The notes under the pieces were generated by a model that saw only the letters and a list, made by a program, of their open reading frames with translations, did not search any database and was not told where the DNA came from. Position numbers and translations under genes: made by a program. From positions 4,216,001-4,280,000 of the forward strand of contig NZ_JBBKTU010000001.1 in assembly GCF_037892605.1 (NCBI RefSeq): a stretch of DNA of 64,000 nt. Direction: 5' to 3'. The DNA comes from Lacibacter sp. H407. GTDB taxonomy: Bacteria > Bacteroidota > Bacteroidia > Chitinophagales > Chitinophagaceae. Below, piece by piece: positions 25,883 through 34,957 of the stretch (positions are counted from its first letter, which is position 1; each line of letters opens with the position of its first letter).

Positions 25883-26693
25883 GAAGGGAGATATACCCGT
25901 TGAAAAACACTTGCTGACTGGGGTTTAGCAGCATGATCTCCACTTTCCGTGAATATGCTTCAATGTTCAACCCTATTTCAATGGCCGCTACGGTTTCATT
26001 AAAACGTCCGTAATCGAACCGGAGAGCTGCTTTTGCATGTACACCGGGAATGACTTTCATTTCGCCCCAGCCCTTCCGTAAGCCCGTGCCGGATATGATA
26101 TTACCAGGCGCAAGAAAAGCAGCACTGTCTTCAGTAGAATATTTAATATCTCTTGTGCCATCGGGGCCCCCATTGTCCACTACCCTAACATAATAGGGTC
26201 TTTCCAACCCTATTGCTAATCCACCACCATAAATTGAATAAATGGCAACACCATTCTTATTGGTTTTTCCACCAATCATGCGTTGTTGACCGTATGACAA
26301 TTTTGCCTGATAAAAACTATTTCGTTTTCCGTAAACATAAGGTGTACCAAAAAAAGTAAACCCACCTCCGGCCGGTATCTGCAATGATTTTTTCTGTTCT
26401 TTCGTATGTCGTTTTTCGTTGATTTCGATTGAAAAAAAGTTAGCCAGCTTGGGAGTTTTCATGTATGCTTTTTCATACATCAAACCCAACCCATCTGTAT
26501 TTAAGCGGATCCCAAATACACTCTGTTTATTAAAAATCAGCGCCCCTTCTTCCTGCTGCCGGATGAGGTTATCAATTTTCTGACGGCGTTCTTCTTTCTT
26601 GGCATCACGCTCTGTTCTACGCTCACTTTTTTCCTGGGCAAACGATCCAACAGCCAGTACAACGAAACAAACGTTCAGGATAATTCTTTTCAC
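25863..26693 (-). CDS. Exported hypothetical protein, probable outer-membrane beta-barrel
   Basis: The 276-residue frame starts with GTG at 26693; no ATG fits the signal peptide (ending AVGSFAQ). After cleavage comes a highly charged stretch (EKSERRTERDAKKEERRQKI), then alternating beta-strand-like segments rich in aromatic and glycine residues (GGGFTFFGTPYVYGKRN, YSIYGGGLAIG) and a closing YISLLFGKRK. This is the look of a small outer-membrane barrel with a periplasmic basic leader. I do not recognise a named family. It stands alone upstream of lipA and is divergent from the OsmC gene. Confidence 0.75.
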   Translation of the reverse strand: MKRIILNVCFVVLAVGSFAQEKSERRTERDAKKEERRQKIDNLIRQQEEGALIFNKQSVFGIRLNTDGLGLMYEKAYMKTPKLANFFSIEINEKRHTKEQKKSLQIPAGGGFTFFGTPYVYGKRNSFYQAKLSYGQQRMIGGKTNKNGVAIYSIYGGGLAIGLERPYYVRVVDNGGPDGTRDIKYSTEDSAAFLAPGNIISGTGLRKGWGEMKVIPGVHAKAALRFDYGRFNETVAAIEIGLNIEAYSRKVEIMLLNPSQQVFFNGYISLLFGKRK

Positions 26694-26795
26694 AAGCCTT
26701 GTATTATTGTTTGAGAGTAAATTTACAGATTAAAACGATAGATGCGACATTGTGGTATCTTGCCAGCCGAAACTTCACAAATAAATTAACAGGAT

Positions 26796-27200
26796 ATGAC
26801 TTCTTCCATTGTTTATAAAGGTGAATTGCGAACAGAAGCTGTTCACCTCCACAGCCAATCAACCATTGAAACAGATGCTCCGCTCGATAACCAGGGAAAA
26901 GCTGAACGTTTTTCTCCTTCCGACCTTGTTGCCACGGCTTTGGGCAGTTGTATGCTCACCATTATGGGTATTAAAGCAAGAGATATGCAGCTTGACCTCA
27001 CCGGTGTAAAAATCGATATTCAGAAACACATGATATCAGACCCACGCCGTATTGGTGGAGTGGATGTAATTTTTTATTTCCCTGACCATATAAAGTTGGA
27101 TGAAAAACAAAAAACAATTTTAAAAAATGCCGCACTGGCCTGCCCTGTTGCAAAAAGTATTCACCCGGATATTGAACAGCGTGTAGAGTTTAACTGGTAA
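26796..27200 (+). CDS. OsmC family protein
   Basis: The 134-residue cytosolic protein keeps the two redox-active cysteines of the OsmC/Ohr fold, C52 in ALGSCMLTIMG and C116 in AALACPVAKS. The SPSDLVATALG loop is typical. Members reduce organic hydroperoxides or act as thiol-dependent peroxidases. Its last 11 bases overlap, in convergent orientation, the end of the DUF2851 gene. Confidence 0.93.
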   Translation: MTSSIVYKGELRTEAVHLHSQSTIETDAPLDNQGKAERFSPSDLVATALGSCMLTIMGIKARDMQLDLTGVKIDIQKHMISDPRRIGGVDVIFYFPDHIKLDEKQKTILKNAALACPVAKSIHPDIEQRVEFNW

Positions 27201-28467
27201 TTGTTTTTTTTAAAAGACTGTTCCCGATGGCACAATGCAAACATCGCTTTGCATCGCAATAATTTTTCTTGAGATACAGTAATGCCTGCGAATCAAAAGC
27301 TGATTGATGCGTTACCCCAATGGATTCCCATTGTTGTGTAATACTGTTTTGTTCTTTTTTCATTTGCTGCAGCCATTGTACCGCTTTTTCTTTTGTCGGC
27401 TCATCTTTGTGTTGAACCGCATAAACAAAAAGAACAGGAATAATACAGTTGATCAGTAAATTATCGACCATTGTTTTGCCTAATTGCTTTTTTCGAAAAG
27501 CCGACGGTTCATTGAGCAGATAATGATAATGCCAATAATCATTTGCGGTAACAGCCAACATCGTTCGGATGGCATCAATCGTTTTTGCTTCCAGCACTTT
27601 TGAAAACAAATGACTTGATTGATGAACTAACATCGCCAACTGTGCCAAACGAATGGTTGGAAAATTAGACGGGCGCATCCGCAAAAAATGCAGATGATGG
27701 CTCACCGGTTTCAGTTCATATTTTTTCTGCAGAAACCGATATTCTTTTTGCAACATCACCGGATAATCTTCTGTAAATTTTTCATTGAGCAAACCTGCCT
27801 GACCCATTAACATTGCTTCAACCTGGTGAATTTGTTTTTTATGTTTGGCCAACAATGTAACAGGAATGGTTTGTGCCACTGCTTCAAACGCATCGGCATT
27901 TAATGGTGTTCCAAAACTACGTGCAAGAAATTGCCAAAAAGTTTCTTCCCAATGTTGTTTTGTTTTGTTCAGAATGCCGGTAATATGTTCGCTTTTTTGT
28001 TGCAACCGTTCAGCGATCATCCGTTCTTTCCAACTGCTCCACACAATTTCATTTACATCCTTTGCCTGTTTTGCACAGGGAATGAATGTGTCCTGCAACA
28101 TAAATTGTTCATAGCGTTGCAGCAGTGATGTTGAAATACGATCTTTCAATTCAAGTACCGGTATACCATTCACTTTCTTTTGATCATGTTCGTACACCAC
28201 ATGCAGAATAATGTTTTGATAATGCGGATCGTTTGTGTGGCCATGTTTTGCCCAGTCACTTGTTTTCAAATGCAATTCCACATTTCCAACCCAGGTAACA
28301 TTGTTGACATTGATGGTTGCATGAAGAAAATCGGGGCCTTGATTGCTGTTGAGCAAACCTTGTGTTTTTATGGTAACAGGTTCGTGCGAAACAGTTTGCA
28401 GGTTTTCCCGGTTGAAGTACAGGTGTTGCCAAATGAATTGTAACAGGTGCTCGTTCATAACAGGCAT
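27190..28467 (-). CDS. DUF2851 family protein
   Basis: The 425-residue protein begins MNEHLLQFIWQHLYFNRENL followed by the DUF2851 hallmark LLNSNQGPDFLHATI and VGNVELHLKTSDW. It ends with a four-cysteine cluster, CDAKRCLHCAIG, a probable metal site. The family is common in Bacteroidota and has no known function; an endonuclease-like fold has been suggested by the GPDF...E.H pattern, which is an inference. No signal peptide. A second ATG nine bases downstream is an equally possible start. Confidence 0.9.
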   Translation of the reverse strand: MPVMNEHLLQFIWQHLYFNRENLQTVSHEPVTIKTQGLLNSNQGPDFLHATINVNNVTWVGNVELHLKTSDWAKHGHTNDPHYQNIILHVVYEHDQKKVNGIPVLELKDRISTSLLQRYEQFMLQDTFIPCAKQAKDVNEIVWSSWKERMIAERLQQKSEHITGILNKTKQHWEETFWQFLARSFGTPLNADAFEAVAQTIPVTLLAKHKKQIHQVEAMLMGQAGLLNEKFTEDYPVMLQKEYRFLQKKYELKPVSHHLHFLRMRPSNFPTIRLAQLAMLVHQSSHLFSKVLEAKTIDAIRTMLAVTANDYWHYHYLLNEPSAFRKKQLGKTMVDNLLINCIIPVLFVYAVQHKDEPTKEKAVQWLQQMKKEQNSITQQWESIGVTHQSAFDSQALLYLKKNYCDAKRCLHCAIGNSLLKKTITS

Positions 28468-28580
28468 GAAGAACAGTTGAAATGTTTGATCAGATGCACA
28501 AAATCAATATCCTCCAATAAAAGTAAAAACTATCTGTCACTTAAACCAATAATATATTAAATTATTTATATGTTTTCGAT

Positions 28581-29135
28581 TTACTGTAGCGCCCGCACCA
28601 CCCTGCTTACCGGTAATCCCATTACATTATAGAAATCGCCTTTAACCCGTTTAATTCCCACCACACCGATCCATTCCTGTATGGCATACGCTCCAGCTTT
28701 GTCGTAGGGTTGATATTTATCTACATAAAACTCGATCTGTGTTTTGCTGAGTTGATGAAACTCCACTTCGGTAATATCTGCAAATGCGGTTTCGGTATCG
28801 TCCCGCATCAACACAACGCCGGTAATAACCTGATGCGTTTGCCCCGACAGTTCAGTCAAAATTTCAATAGCGTTTTCCCTGTTCACAGGTTTGCCGATCA
28901 CTTTTCCATTTAACACAACAATGGTATCGGCTGCAAGGATCAATCGGTCGTGACTTAATTCATCTTTTACCGCCAGCGCTTTGTTACGTGCAATATATAC
29001 CGGCACTTTTTCAATACTCAAGGAAGCAGGATACATTTCATCTGTTTCCTTTACTATTACATCAAACGGAATTTCGGCCCACTCCAGTAATTGTTTGCGT
29101 CGGGGCGATTGAGAAGCAAGAATGATTCGTTCCAT
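28581..29135 (-). CDS. maf: Maf-like nucleotide pyrophosphatase
   Basis: The 184-residue protein shows the Maf signature LASQSPRRKQLL at the N-terminus, then KALAV, LAADTIVVLNGKVIGKP and YDKAGAYAIQEW. The family hydrolyses dTTP/UTP and modified nucleotides in the cytosol. The start codon shares one base with the stop of the UbiA gene (TGATG), so the two are translationally coupled. Confidence 0.95.
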   Translation of the reverse strand: MERIILASQSPRRKQLLEWAEIPFDVIVKETDEMYPASLSIEKVPVYIARNKALAVKDELSHDRLILAADTIVVLNGKVIGKPVNRENAIEILTELSGQTHQVITGVVLMRDDTETAFADITEVEFHQLSKTQIEFYVDKYQPYDKAGAYAIQEWIGVVGIKRVKGDFYNVMGLPVSRVVRALQ

Positions 29136-30079
29136 CAGGCAAAAAATTTAAACAGTATCATTGAAACGATCCCGGTGAAGATCACCGCTTTGATCCATTT
29201 ACTCAACAAAGAAAAATCTTTTGTTTGGTTCGCTTTGAATAACAGGTACAAAACATAAGCTGTTGGAAGAATGATCAACAGGAAATTGTAACCGGCAGCG
29301 ATCCACATCCGGAATTGAAGCACATAAAACAAAACCACTATCAGGAGCACTAGCAAGATCACCATCCAGATCGATACAAATACTTTTGAAAACGGAACGC
29401 CCCACACGATGGGCATAGTTTTGCAGCCGTACTTTGCATCGCCATCCATGTCTTCAATATCCTTTACCACTTCACGAATAAGCGTAATGATAAATGCAAA
29501 GCTGGAATACAGAATGGCCAGCCTTAATAATTTTTGATGCGAACCCGGTTGTATAGGATTCATCAAATCGCTCTGTTGATGGATCGTTAACAGGTACACC
29601 ACAAACACCACCCAAGCTGTTAATAGCGAAATAAGAATGTTACCTGTCAATAACCGCTTTTTAAACGTGGTGCTGTAAAACCACAATACAAACACACAAC
29701 CCATATTTGCAAAGCCTACGATCCAGTTTCCATTCTGCAACCCGATATAAAAACCCATCAATACACCTGCAAACGAAAAGAAGAGATGAAAGAAGATTGC
29801 CCAGCGCCTGCTGATGCTTCGATCAACCACCATACGACCGGGTTTATTTACCAGATCGATGTTCAAATCAAAATAATCGTTGATCACATAACCGGCTGCA
29901 GCAATAAATACAGATGAAAGACAAAGAATAAAAAACAGTTGATGATACTCTCTTGTCATGTACAAACTCCCAAACATAACCGGCTGCACTACACAATAAA
30001 AAAACAACACTTGTGTTAACGCAATAAAAACAAGATTGGGCCAACGAATCAGTTTAAAAAAATCGGAGAGCTTCTGCAT
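29135..30079 (-). CDS. UbiA-superfamily prenyltransferase
   Basis: The 314-residue integral membrane protein has about eight to nine hydrophobic segments and both aspartate-rich motifs of the UbiA family: NDYFDLNIDLVNKP and DIEDMDGDAKYG. In Bacteroidota this gene beside maf is usually called geranylgeranylglycerol-phosphate geranylgeranyltransferase; ubiquinone or menaquinone-type acceptors are also possible. It uses a prenyl diphosphate to alkylate its acceptor at the inner membrane. It overlaps maf by one base. Confidence 0.88.
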   Translation of the reverse strand: MQKLSDFFKLIRWPNLVFIALTQVLFFYCVVQPVMFGSLYMTREYHQLFFILCLSSVFIAAAGYVINDYFDLNIDLVNKPGRMVVDRSISRRWAIFFHLFFSFAGVLMGFYIGLQNGNWIVGFANMGCVFVLWFYSTTFKKRLLTGNILISLLTAWVVFVVYLLTIHQQSDLMNPIQPGSHQKLLRLAILYSSFAFIITLIREVVKDIEDMDGDAKYGCKTMPIVWGVPFSKVFVSIWMVILLVLLIVVLFYVLQFRMWIAAGYNFLLIILPTAYVLYLLFKANQTKDFSLLSKWIKAVIFTGIVSMILFKFFA

Positions 30080-30116
30080 CAGTTAATTTATGCTGTGAAG
30101 ATAAGTTGGAATTGGG

Positions 30117-30195
30117 GAATAAGTTATGAGTTATCGGTTATGAGTTACGGATGGTCGTCAATATTTAACTCAAAACTCATGACCCGTAATTAACT
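30117..30195. repeat. Dispersed repeat family B, copy 3
   Basis: TTATGAGTTATCGGTTATGAG on one side and AACTCAAAACTCATGACCCG on the other form a loosely inverted set of ten-base units in the 129-base gap between kdsC and the UbiA gene. The units are related to those at 20858-20942. Confidence 0.55.
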
Positions 30196-30208
30196 TAATT
30201 GCCAAGTG

Positions 30209-30733
30209 TTACAATGAGCTGATTCCTTGCGCATCAACCGCCCAGTCATCATTCAGCTTTAACACTTTCTCAATTACTTCACGCACACAACCTTTACCGC
30301 CGTTGATGGTTGAAATAAATGTTGATACTGCTTTTATTTCAGGCACTGCATCGGCCGGGCAGGCAGAAAGCCCCACCAACTTCATCACCTCCAGATCAGG
30401 AATATCATCGCCCATGAACAGGGTTTCGTCCCATTTCAAATGATTGGAAAGGAGAAACTGTGCCAGCACTTCTTCTTTATCCTTCACTTTCATAAACACA
30501 TTGCGTACGCCGAGATATTCCAGGCGTTCAGCACAGGGTTTACTTACGCTGCCTGAGATTACTGCAACAGTATACCCTTTCTTAACGGCTAACTGTAAGG
30601 CATAACCGTCTTTAATATTCATGGTGCGGATATGCTCATTGCCGGGCATAATGATGAGTGAGCCATCGGTGAGCACACCATCCATATCAAACACAAAAGT
30701 CTTAATACTGGAGAAACGTTCGAGCAGGTTCAT
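30209..30733 (-). CDS. kdsC: 3-deoxy-manno-octulosonate-8-phosphate phosphatase (KdsC-type HAD)
   Basis: The 174-residue cytosolic HAD-IIIA protein has the nucleophile motif FDMDGVLTDG, the basic motif around AVISGS and the acidic motif MGDDIPDLEVM. It removes phosphate from KDO-8-P in the lipopolysaccharide inner-core pathway. Length and motif order match KdsC. It starts 24 bases after the DUF2520 stop and is probably cotranscribed with it. Confidence 0.92.
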   Translation of the reverse strand: MNLLERFSSIKTFVFDMDGVLTDGSLIIMPGNEHIRTMNIKDGYALQLAVKKGYTVAVISGSVSKPCAERLEYLGVRNVFMKVKDKEEVLAQFLLSNHLKWDETLFMGDDIPDLEVMKLVGLSACPADAVPEIKAVSTFISTINGGKGCVREVIEKVLKLNDDWAVDAQGISSL

Positions 30734-30757
30734 ACGTAGTAGTTGCGGTCGAAGTTC

Positions 30758-31525
30758 TTACTTTTTTCGATACAGCCTTCTTATGCTTTCGGAAAGTTCG
30801 TGGTAAAGATCCTGCAAGTGCTCATCGATCTCGAGCAACAGCAAATGCTTTTTTATGGTTTCTTCATCACCCCTGCGAGCCGGACCTGTTTGCATATCAA
30901 TTGCATTGCCCTGTGTTAAACGGCAGGCCACTTCAATAATGAGGGGATGCAACAATTTAAAATCGAGCCTACGGTCTTTGCAGTAATCTTCTGTTAATGC
31001 ATACAAATGATTGGTGAAATTGCTCACCATTACTGCCGCCAGGTGCATTTTTAACCGTGTATCATCATCCGCCGGCTGTACATTATCAGAAAAGGAAGCA
31101 GCAAAATCGGCCAGCAGCACATTTACTTCATCGGAGTTGCCATCCACCAAAAAAGGAACGGGCGGAATAACGATCATCTCCTTGCGCAAGCTCTGCAACG
31201 GATACAACACACCATAGTTGGGCGAGCTGTTACGTAATACCTCTTTGCTTACACTGCCGGCTGTGTGCACCAGTACCTTCCGTTTTAACTTCAGCTGTTT
31301 GGCCAGTTCAGGGATAGCACTGTCGGTAACAGCCATAATACAGATATCCGCTTCGGTAGTAATATCGTTGAGCGAAGCAATGGCTTTCGCATTTACTTTC
31401 GCAGCAAGCGCTTCTGCATGTGCAGCATTGCGGCTCCACACCTGCACAATGCTGTGATCAGCTTTTTTGATCATTTTCGCCAGCACAGTGGCCGTATTAC
31501 CCGAACCAAGAAGAACAATATTCAT
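30758..31525 (-). CDS. Rossmann-fold DUF2520 oxidoreductase-like protein
   Basis: The ATG at 31525 gives 255 residues and a clean Rossmann start, MNIVLLGSGNTATVLAKMI; an upstream TTG is less likely. ADICIMAVTDSAIPELA and LVHTAGSV follow, and a C-terminal all-helical DUF2520 domain has NFTNHLYALTEDYC and TGPARRGDEETI. The family resembles F420-dependent/6-phosphogluconate-type dehydrogenases, substrate unknown. It is upstream of kdsC on the same strand and divergent from the hydrolase gene. Confidence 0.9.
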   Translation of the reverse strand: MNIVLLGSGNTATVLAKMIKKADHSIVQVWSRNAAHAEALAAKVNAKAIASLNDITTEADICIMAVTDSAIPELAKQLKLKRKVLVHTAGSVSKEVLRNSSPNYGVLYPLQSLRKEMIVIPPVPFLVDGNSDEVNVLLADFAASFSDNVQPADDDTRLKMHLAAVMVSNFTNHLYALTEDYCKDRRLDFKLLHPLIIEVACRLTQGNAIDMQTGPARRGDEETIKKHLLLLEIDEHLQDLYHELSESIRRLYRKK

Positions 31526-31590
31526 ACAACGCAACAGTTAATGAAACGGAAGAAGTAATTTGCAACAAAGTAAACCATCCTTTTCAAAAA

Positions 31591-32433
31591 ATGAAACTCG
31601 CCCAGCAATTAGTGATTGGTTATTACCGCACCAAACTCAACATCTTTGCGAAATTATCGAAACGCAAAGCAGCAGAAAAAGCATTTGAATTATTCTGCAC
31701 ACCATATACTTCCAATAAAAAGAAGGCACCGGCTGTATTTGAAAAAGCTGAGAAACTGCATTTAAAAGTGGAACAGTACAACCTGGTTGGTTACCGCTGG
31801 AATCATCCGCAAACTAAGAAGGCGCTGATCCTGCATGGTTTTTCATCTACCGTAAAAAAGTTCGATCATTTTGTAATGCCGCTGGTGAAGAAAGGGTATG
31901 AAGTGATTGCATTTGATGCGCCTGCACATGGCGACAGCAATGGCAAAACGATTAATGTGTATCAATACCGTGATACCATTAAAAAAGTGTACGAACGCTT
32001 TGGGCCCATTCATTCCTTTATTGCACATTCATTTGGCGGACTGGCTCTTTCTTTATTTATGGAAGAACAACCTTACCAGGAAAATAAGAAACTGGTATTG
32101 ATTGCACCAGCTACCGAAACAGAAAGCGCACTCACCAGTTTTGCCGAAGTGCTGAAGATTGATGAGGAAGTAAAAGAAGAAATGCGCAAGATCATTTTTG
32201 AAAAGAGCGGACATACCAGCGATAAAATTTCTGTTCGACACGCAGCGAATAAAATTAAAGCAGACGTATTGTGGATTCACGATGAAGACGATGATGTAAC
32301 CCCATGGGCTGATGCAGAAAAAGTAAAGCAGGATCATCATCCCAATTTTCAGTTCATGCTCACCAAAGGTTTAGGCCACCGACGGATTTACAGGGATAAT
32401 AAAGTGAAAAAGGCGATTATGGAGTTTTTGTAA
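31591..32433 (+). CDS. Alpha/beta hydrolase
   Basis: The 280-residue cytosolic protein has the serine-nucleophile elbow AHSFGGLAL, an oxyanion region ALILHGFSSTVKKF, the acid in HDEDDDVTPW and a C-terminal histidine in TKGLGHRRIY. These supply a full Ser-Asp-His triad. FDAPAHGDS is the usual strand-4 loop. The substrate is unknown; esterase or acyl hydrolase activity is likely. It stands alone, divergent from the DUF2520 gene. Confidence 0.92.
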   Translation: MKLAQQLVIGYYRTKLNIFAKLSKRKAAEKAFELFCTPYTSNKKKAPAVFEKAEKLHLKVEQYNLVGYRWNHPQTKKALILHGFSSTVKKFDHFVMPLVKKGYEVIAFDAPAHGDSNGKTINVYQYRDTIKKVYERFGPIHSFIAHSFGGLALSLFMEEQPYQENKKLVLIAPATETESALTSFAEVLKIDEEVKEEMRKIIFEKSGHTSDKISVRHAANKIKADVLWIHDEDDDVTPWADAEKVKQDHHPNFQFMLTKGLGHRRIYRDNKVKKAIMEFL

Positions 32434-32478
32434 TTGAAATTACTCATTTTTTTTAAATTGCATTTGATTAACATTTAT

Positions 32479-33045
32479 ATGAAAAGCATTTTAGTTATTT
32501 TCTTGCTCAGTTGTAATTATTTATATGCACAGAAATTTAAAATAGATCCTGGGGTATCCATACATTCTGGTTTTGGACAGCTCAATCGTTACAATGAAAC
32601 ATTGCCAGTGCATACAGTTTTTGGAGGTTTTCTTTTTTTTCCACGCTACATTTTTAAAGAAAACAACAACGCTTCTTTAAGTATTGGTATTCCTTTATCC
32701 ATTGGTTTAGGCGAAAGTGAATTTTCAAGTACAAACAAACCCCTTGCAGTTGACATCCCACTGACAATTGACTATAATTTTGGTAAAGGAGCAACACGAG
32801 ATAGCGATAAAAAAAGAGGTGTTTTTTTGGGGGCTGGTTTTAACTATACTCTTACCAAAATAAGTGCTGTTGCCTATACAACTCCGCCTTGGGATGAATC
32901 CGATTTTAATTATTTAAACAGCTATGGTGTTCTTGTTCATGGGGGAGTAAGATTTAGGATTCTTCAGATTCGACTTTCCTACGCCAAAAGTTTTAGCGAA
33001 GGCAAATTCAACTTTTTTAGTGCAGGGCTTCTTGGAAGTTTTTAA
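32479..33045 (+). CDS. Exported hypothetical protein, probable small beta-barrel
   Basis: The ATG at 32479 gives 188 residues with a good signal peptide (MKSILVIFLLSCNYLYAQ); a TTG 45 bases upstream is unlikely. The mature part alternates polar and hydrophobic residues and has repeated glycine-aromatic turns (HSGFGQLNRYN, GGFLFFPRYIF, GVFLGAGFNYTL), as in outer-membrane beta-barrel proteins of Bacteroidota. No named family recognised. The region to 34692 is visibly richer in A+T than its neighbours. Confidence 0.7.
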   Translation: MKSILVIFLLSCNYLYAQKFKIDPGVSIHSGFGQLNRYNETLPVHTVFGGFLFFPRYIFKENNNASLSIGIPLSIGLGESEFSSTNKPLAVDIPLTIDYNFGKGATRDSDKKRGVFLGAGFNYTLTKISAVAYTTPPWDESDFNYLNSYGVLVHGGVRFRILQIRLSYAKSFSEGKFNFFSAGLLGSF

Positions 33046-33099
33046 ACCCGAAACATCTTCTTACTTCAACAGTATTGATATACTGCAAAAAACAATCAA

Positions 33100-34692
33100 A
33101 TGAAAACAAACTTATTCAGCTTTCTAATTACGGCGTTCTTATTCCCCCAATTATGTGCTCAAACATTTTCGTATGGGGAAAGCAACGAGTTATCAATGGG
33201 ATTACAATCAGGAATTACAAACCAGATTGGCACTATCGGTGATTCTTATTATGTAATTGAACATAGTTCACCAATTACTTCCAACCCCATTGTGCATATC
33301 CGACAAATTGATATAAATACGCTGCTCGTAAAACAGACTGTGAACATTAATAAAATACTTACTGAAAAAATTAAAACCGAATTTGCTGGATTTGGTGACC
33401 TAATCGCTATCAAGGATAATATTTACCTTTTTTATTTCAAAGATGACAAGGCAAGCAAGAATATATTTTTTTGTTATGCTCAAGCTCTTGATCAAAATCT
33501 TAACCCCGTTGGTAGTCCTGTGAAAGTTTCTAGTATTACATCTGACTACAATACTAAAACAGGATTATTAGTCTCCAGAGACGGCTCAGAATTTGGCAGA
33601 GGTTTGAAAGTTGATAACCGGCATAAATTTGGTCTTGCGAAAAATTTCTTTTACACAATCTCACCTGACTCGACGAAAATCGTATTTCTGTCTAATACAC
33701 CGATTGCAAAGGGAAACAACTATGTCCATTTTTCCATGTTTGATCTCTTGAAGAATGAGATTACTGAACATGAATATGAGATAGAATTGAAAGCAAAAGT
33801 GGCTGACCTTACTGATTTTAAAGTTGATAACGACGGTAGCATCTTTTTTTCAACACTATCCTATTCTTCTAAATCATCTGTAACAGATGTAAATACCCCT
33901 AGTACTATTGAAGCCTTGCTGCATAAACGATATGCAAAAACAACTGAAAAAGATAAGTCGATTGTTTTATCATTAAACGGGAAACGTATCAATTCTTTGT
34001 CCATGGACTTTACATTAAACGGAAAAATGCTGCTTACAGGTGTATATAGTAACAACCCGACTGAATATATAAATCATGGTATTTTTTCATTCATGGTAAA
34101 TATAGCTGACCTTTCAAATCTCAAAAGCAACACCAGAGAATACCCTGTAGACCTCTTAAAAATATGGTTTGGAGAAAAAGATGAAAAGAAATTAAATGGC
34201 CTTGACTTTGTTATTGCACTTTCAAAACCATTGATTGCACCAGATGGCACAGCGTATTACTTTGCACACCGCCTGAAGTTGTTTGAATATACGACTCCTA
34301 AATACACTACAATATCAGAAGAATATCGTGGAGCCTTGTTCTACCAAATAAAGCCAAACGGCGAAATTGGCTGGATCGATCTTACTTATCAGGAAAGCAA
34401 GAATTACGAAGGCTATACGAGAGTAGGTGGATTTATAACTCTTCTTCATAACAATAATTTCGTGCTTGGATATAATAACCGAATAAAAGGAAAAAGGGGA
34501 CTTGAATATAGGGTGTACGATTACGATGGTAAGATGACTACCAAGTTCATCCCCTATGATAAAAAATTTGACAACCATAGTCTGATCTCATCAACTTATA
34601 TCCAAAAAGAGGATAAACACTACTTACTGCTTGCTGATTTAAATGTTATGAGGCTTGTTAAAGAGTTTATACCAATGAAAATAATATTCTGA
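33100..34692 (+). CDS. Exported hypothetical protein, 530 residues
   Basis: A signal peptide ending LFPQLCAQ is followed by a long, beta-rich, lysine- and asparagine-rich sequence with several repeats of the type KIVFLSNTPIAKGN, SIFFSTLSYSS and TAYYFAHRLKLFEY. This could be a beta-propeller such as those in exported receptor-like proteins, but no family is clear. It starts 54 bases after the previous exported protein and may be cotranscribed with it. Base composition is lower in G+C than flanking genes. Confidence 0.7.
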   Translation: MKTNLFSFLITAFLFPQLCAQTFSYGESNELSMGLQSGITNQIGTIGDSYYVIEHSSPITSNPIVHIRQIDINTLLVKQTVNINKILTEKIKTEFAGFGDLIAIKDNIYLFYFKDDKASKNIFFCYAQALDQNLNPVGSPVKVSSITSDYNTKTGLLVSRDGSEFGRGLKVDNRHKFGLAKNFFYTISPDSTKIVFLSNTPIAKGNNYVHFSMFDLLKNEITEHEYEIELKAKVADLTDFKVDNDGSIFFSTLSYSSKSSVTDVNTPSTIEALLHKRYAKTTEKDKSIVLSLNGKRINSLSMDFTLNGKMLLTGVYSNNPTEYINHGIFSFMVNIADLSNLKSNTREYPVDLLKIWFGEKDEKKLNGLDFVIALSKPLIAPDGTAYYFAHRLKLFEYTTPKYTTISEEYRGALFYQIKPNGEIGWIDLTYQESKNYEGYTRVGGFITLLHNNNFVLGYNNRIKGKRGLEYRVYDYDGKMTTKFIPYDKKFDNHSLISSTYIQKEDKHYLLLADLNVMRLVKEFIPMKIIF

Positions 34693-34771
34693 TAATTTAA
34701 AGAATAACTCAAATTTCTGTATTCATTTTTTTCAAACAATACAAAAGCTGCACATTTTCTATTCAAAAAAA

Positions 34772-34813
34772 TAGCGCCTCGGTTCGGTTTTTAAAAACCG
34801 AACCGAGGCGCTA
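34772..34813. repeat. 42-bp perfect palindrome upstream of topA
   Basis: Two 21-base arms meet without spacer at 34792/34793; the arm starts TAGCGCCTCGG and the centre is TTTTTAAAAA. A run of seven A precedes it, so the minus strand has a T-run after the hairpin, as in a terminator that would stop antisense transcription. The plus strand has no T-run after it. Confidence 0.9.
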
Positions 34814-34885
34814 AAGTTCCACTGATTTTCATCTACTCATCACTCAACTTTTTTCATTAATTGCCCCTCCTGCCGCACTCTTTTC

Positions 34886-34914
34886 TTGCATTTATCAATC
34901 ATTTTATAATATTG
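34886..34914 (+). promoter_or_regulatory. Candidate topA promoter
   Basis: TTG at 34886-34888 and TAATATTG at 34907-34914 are separated by 18 bases, close to the Bacteroidota -33/-7 arrangement with one mismatch to TAnnTTTG. The -7 box ends 43 bases upstream of the topA ATG. Confidence 0.4.
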
Positions 34915-34957
34915 TGCTGCCGATGTCCCTTAAAAAGCCGGCTTGTGGAACCAACTT

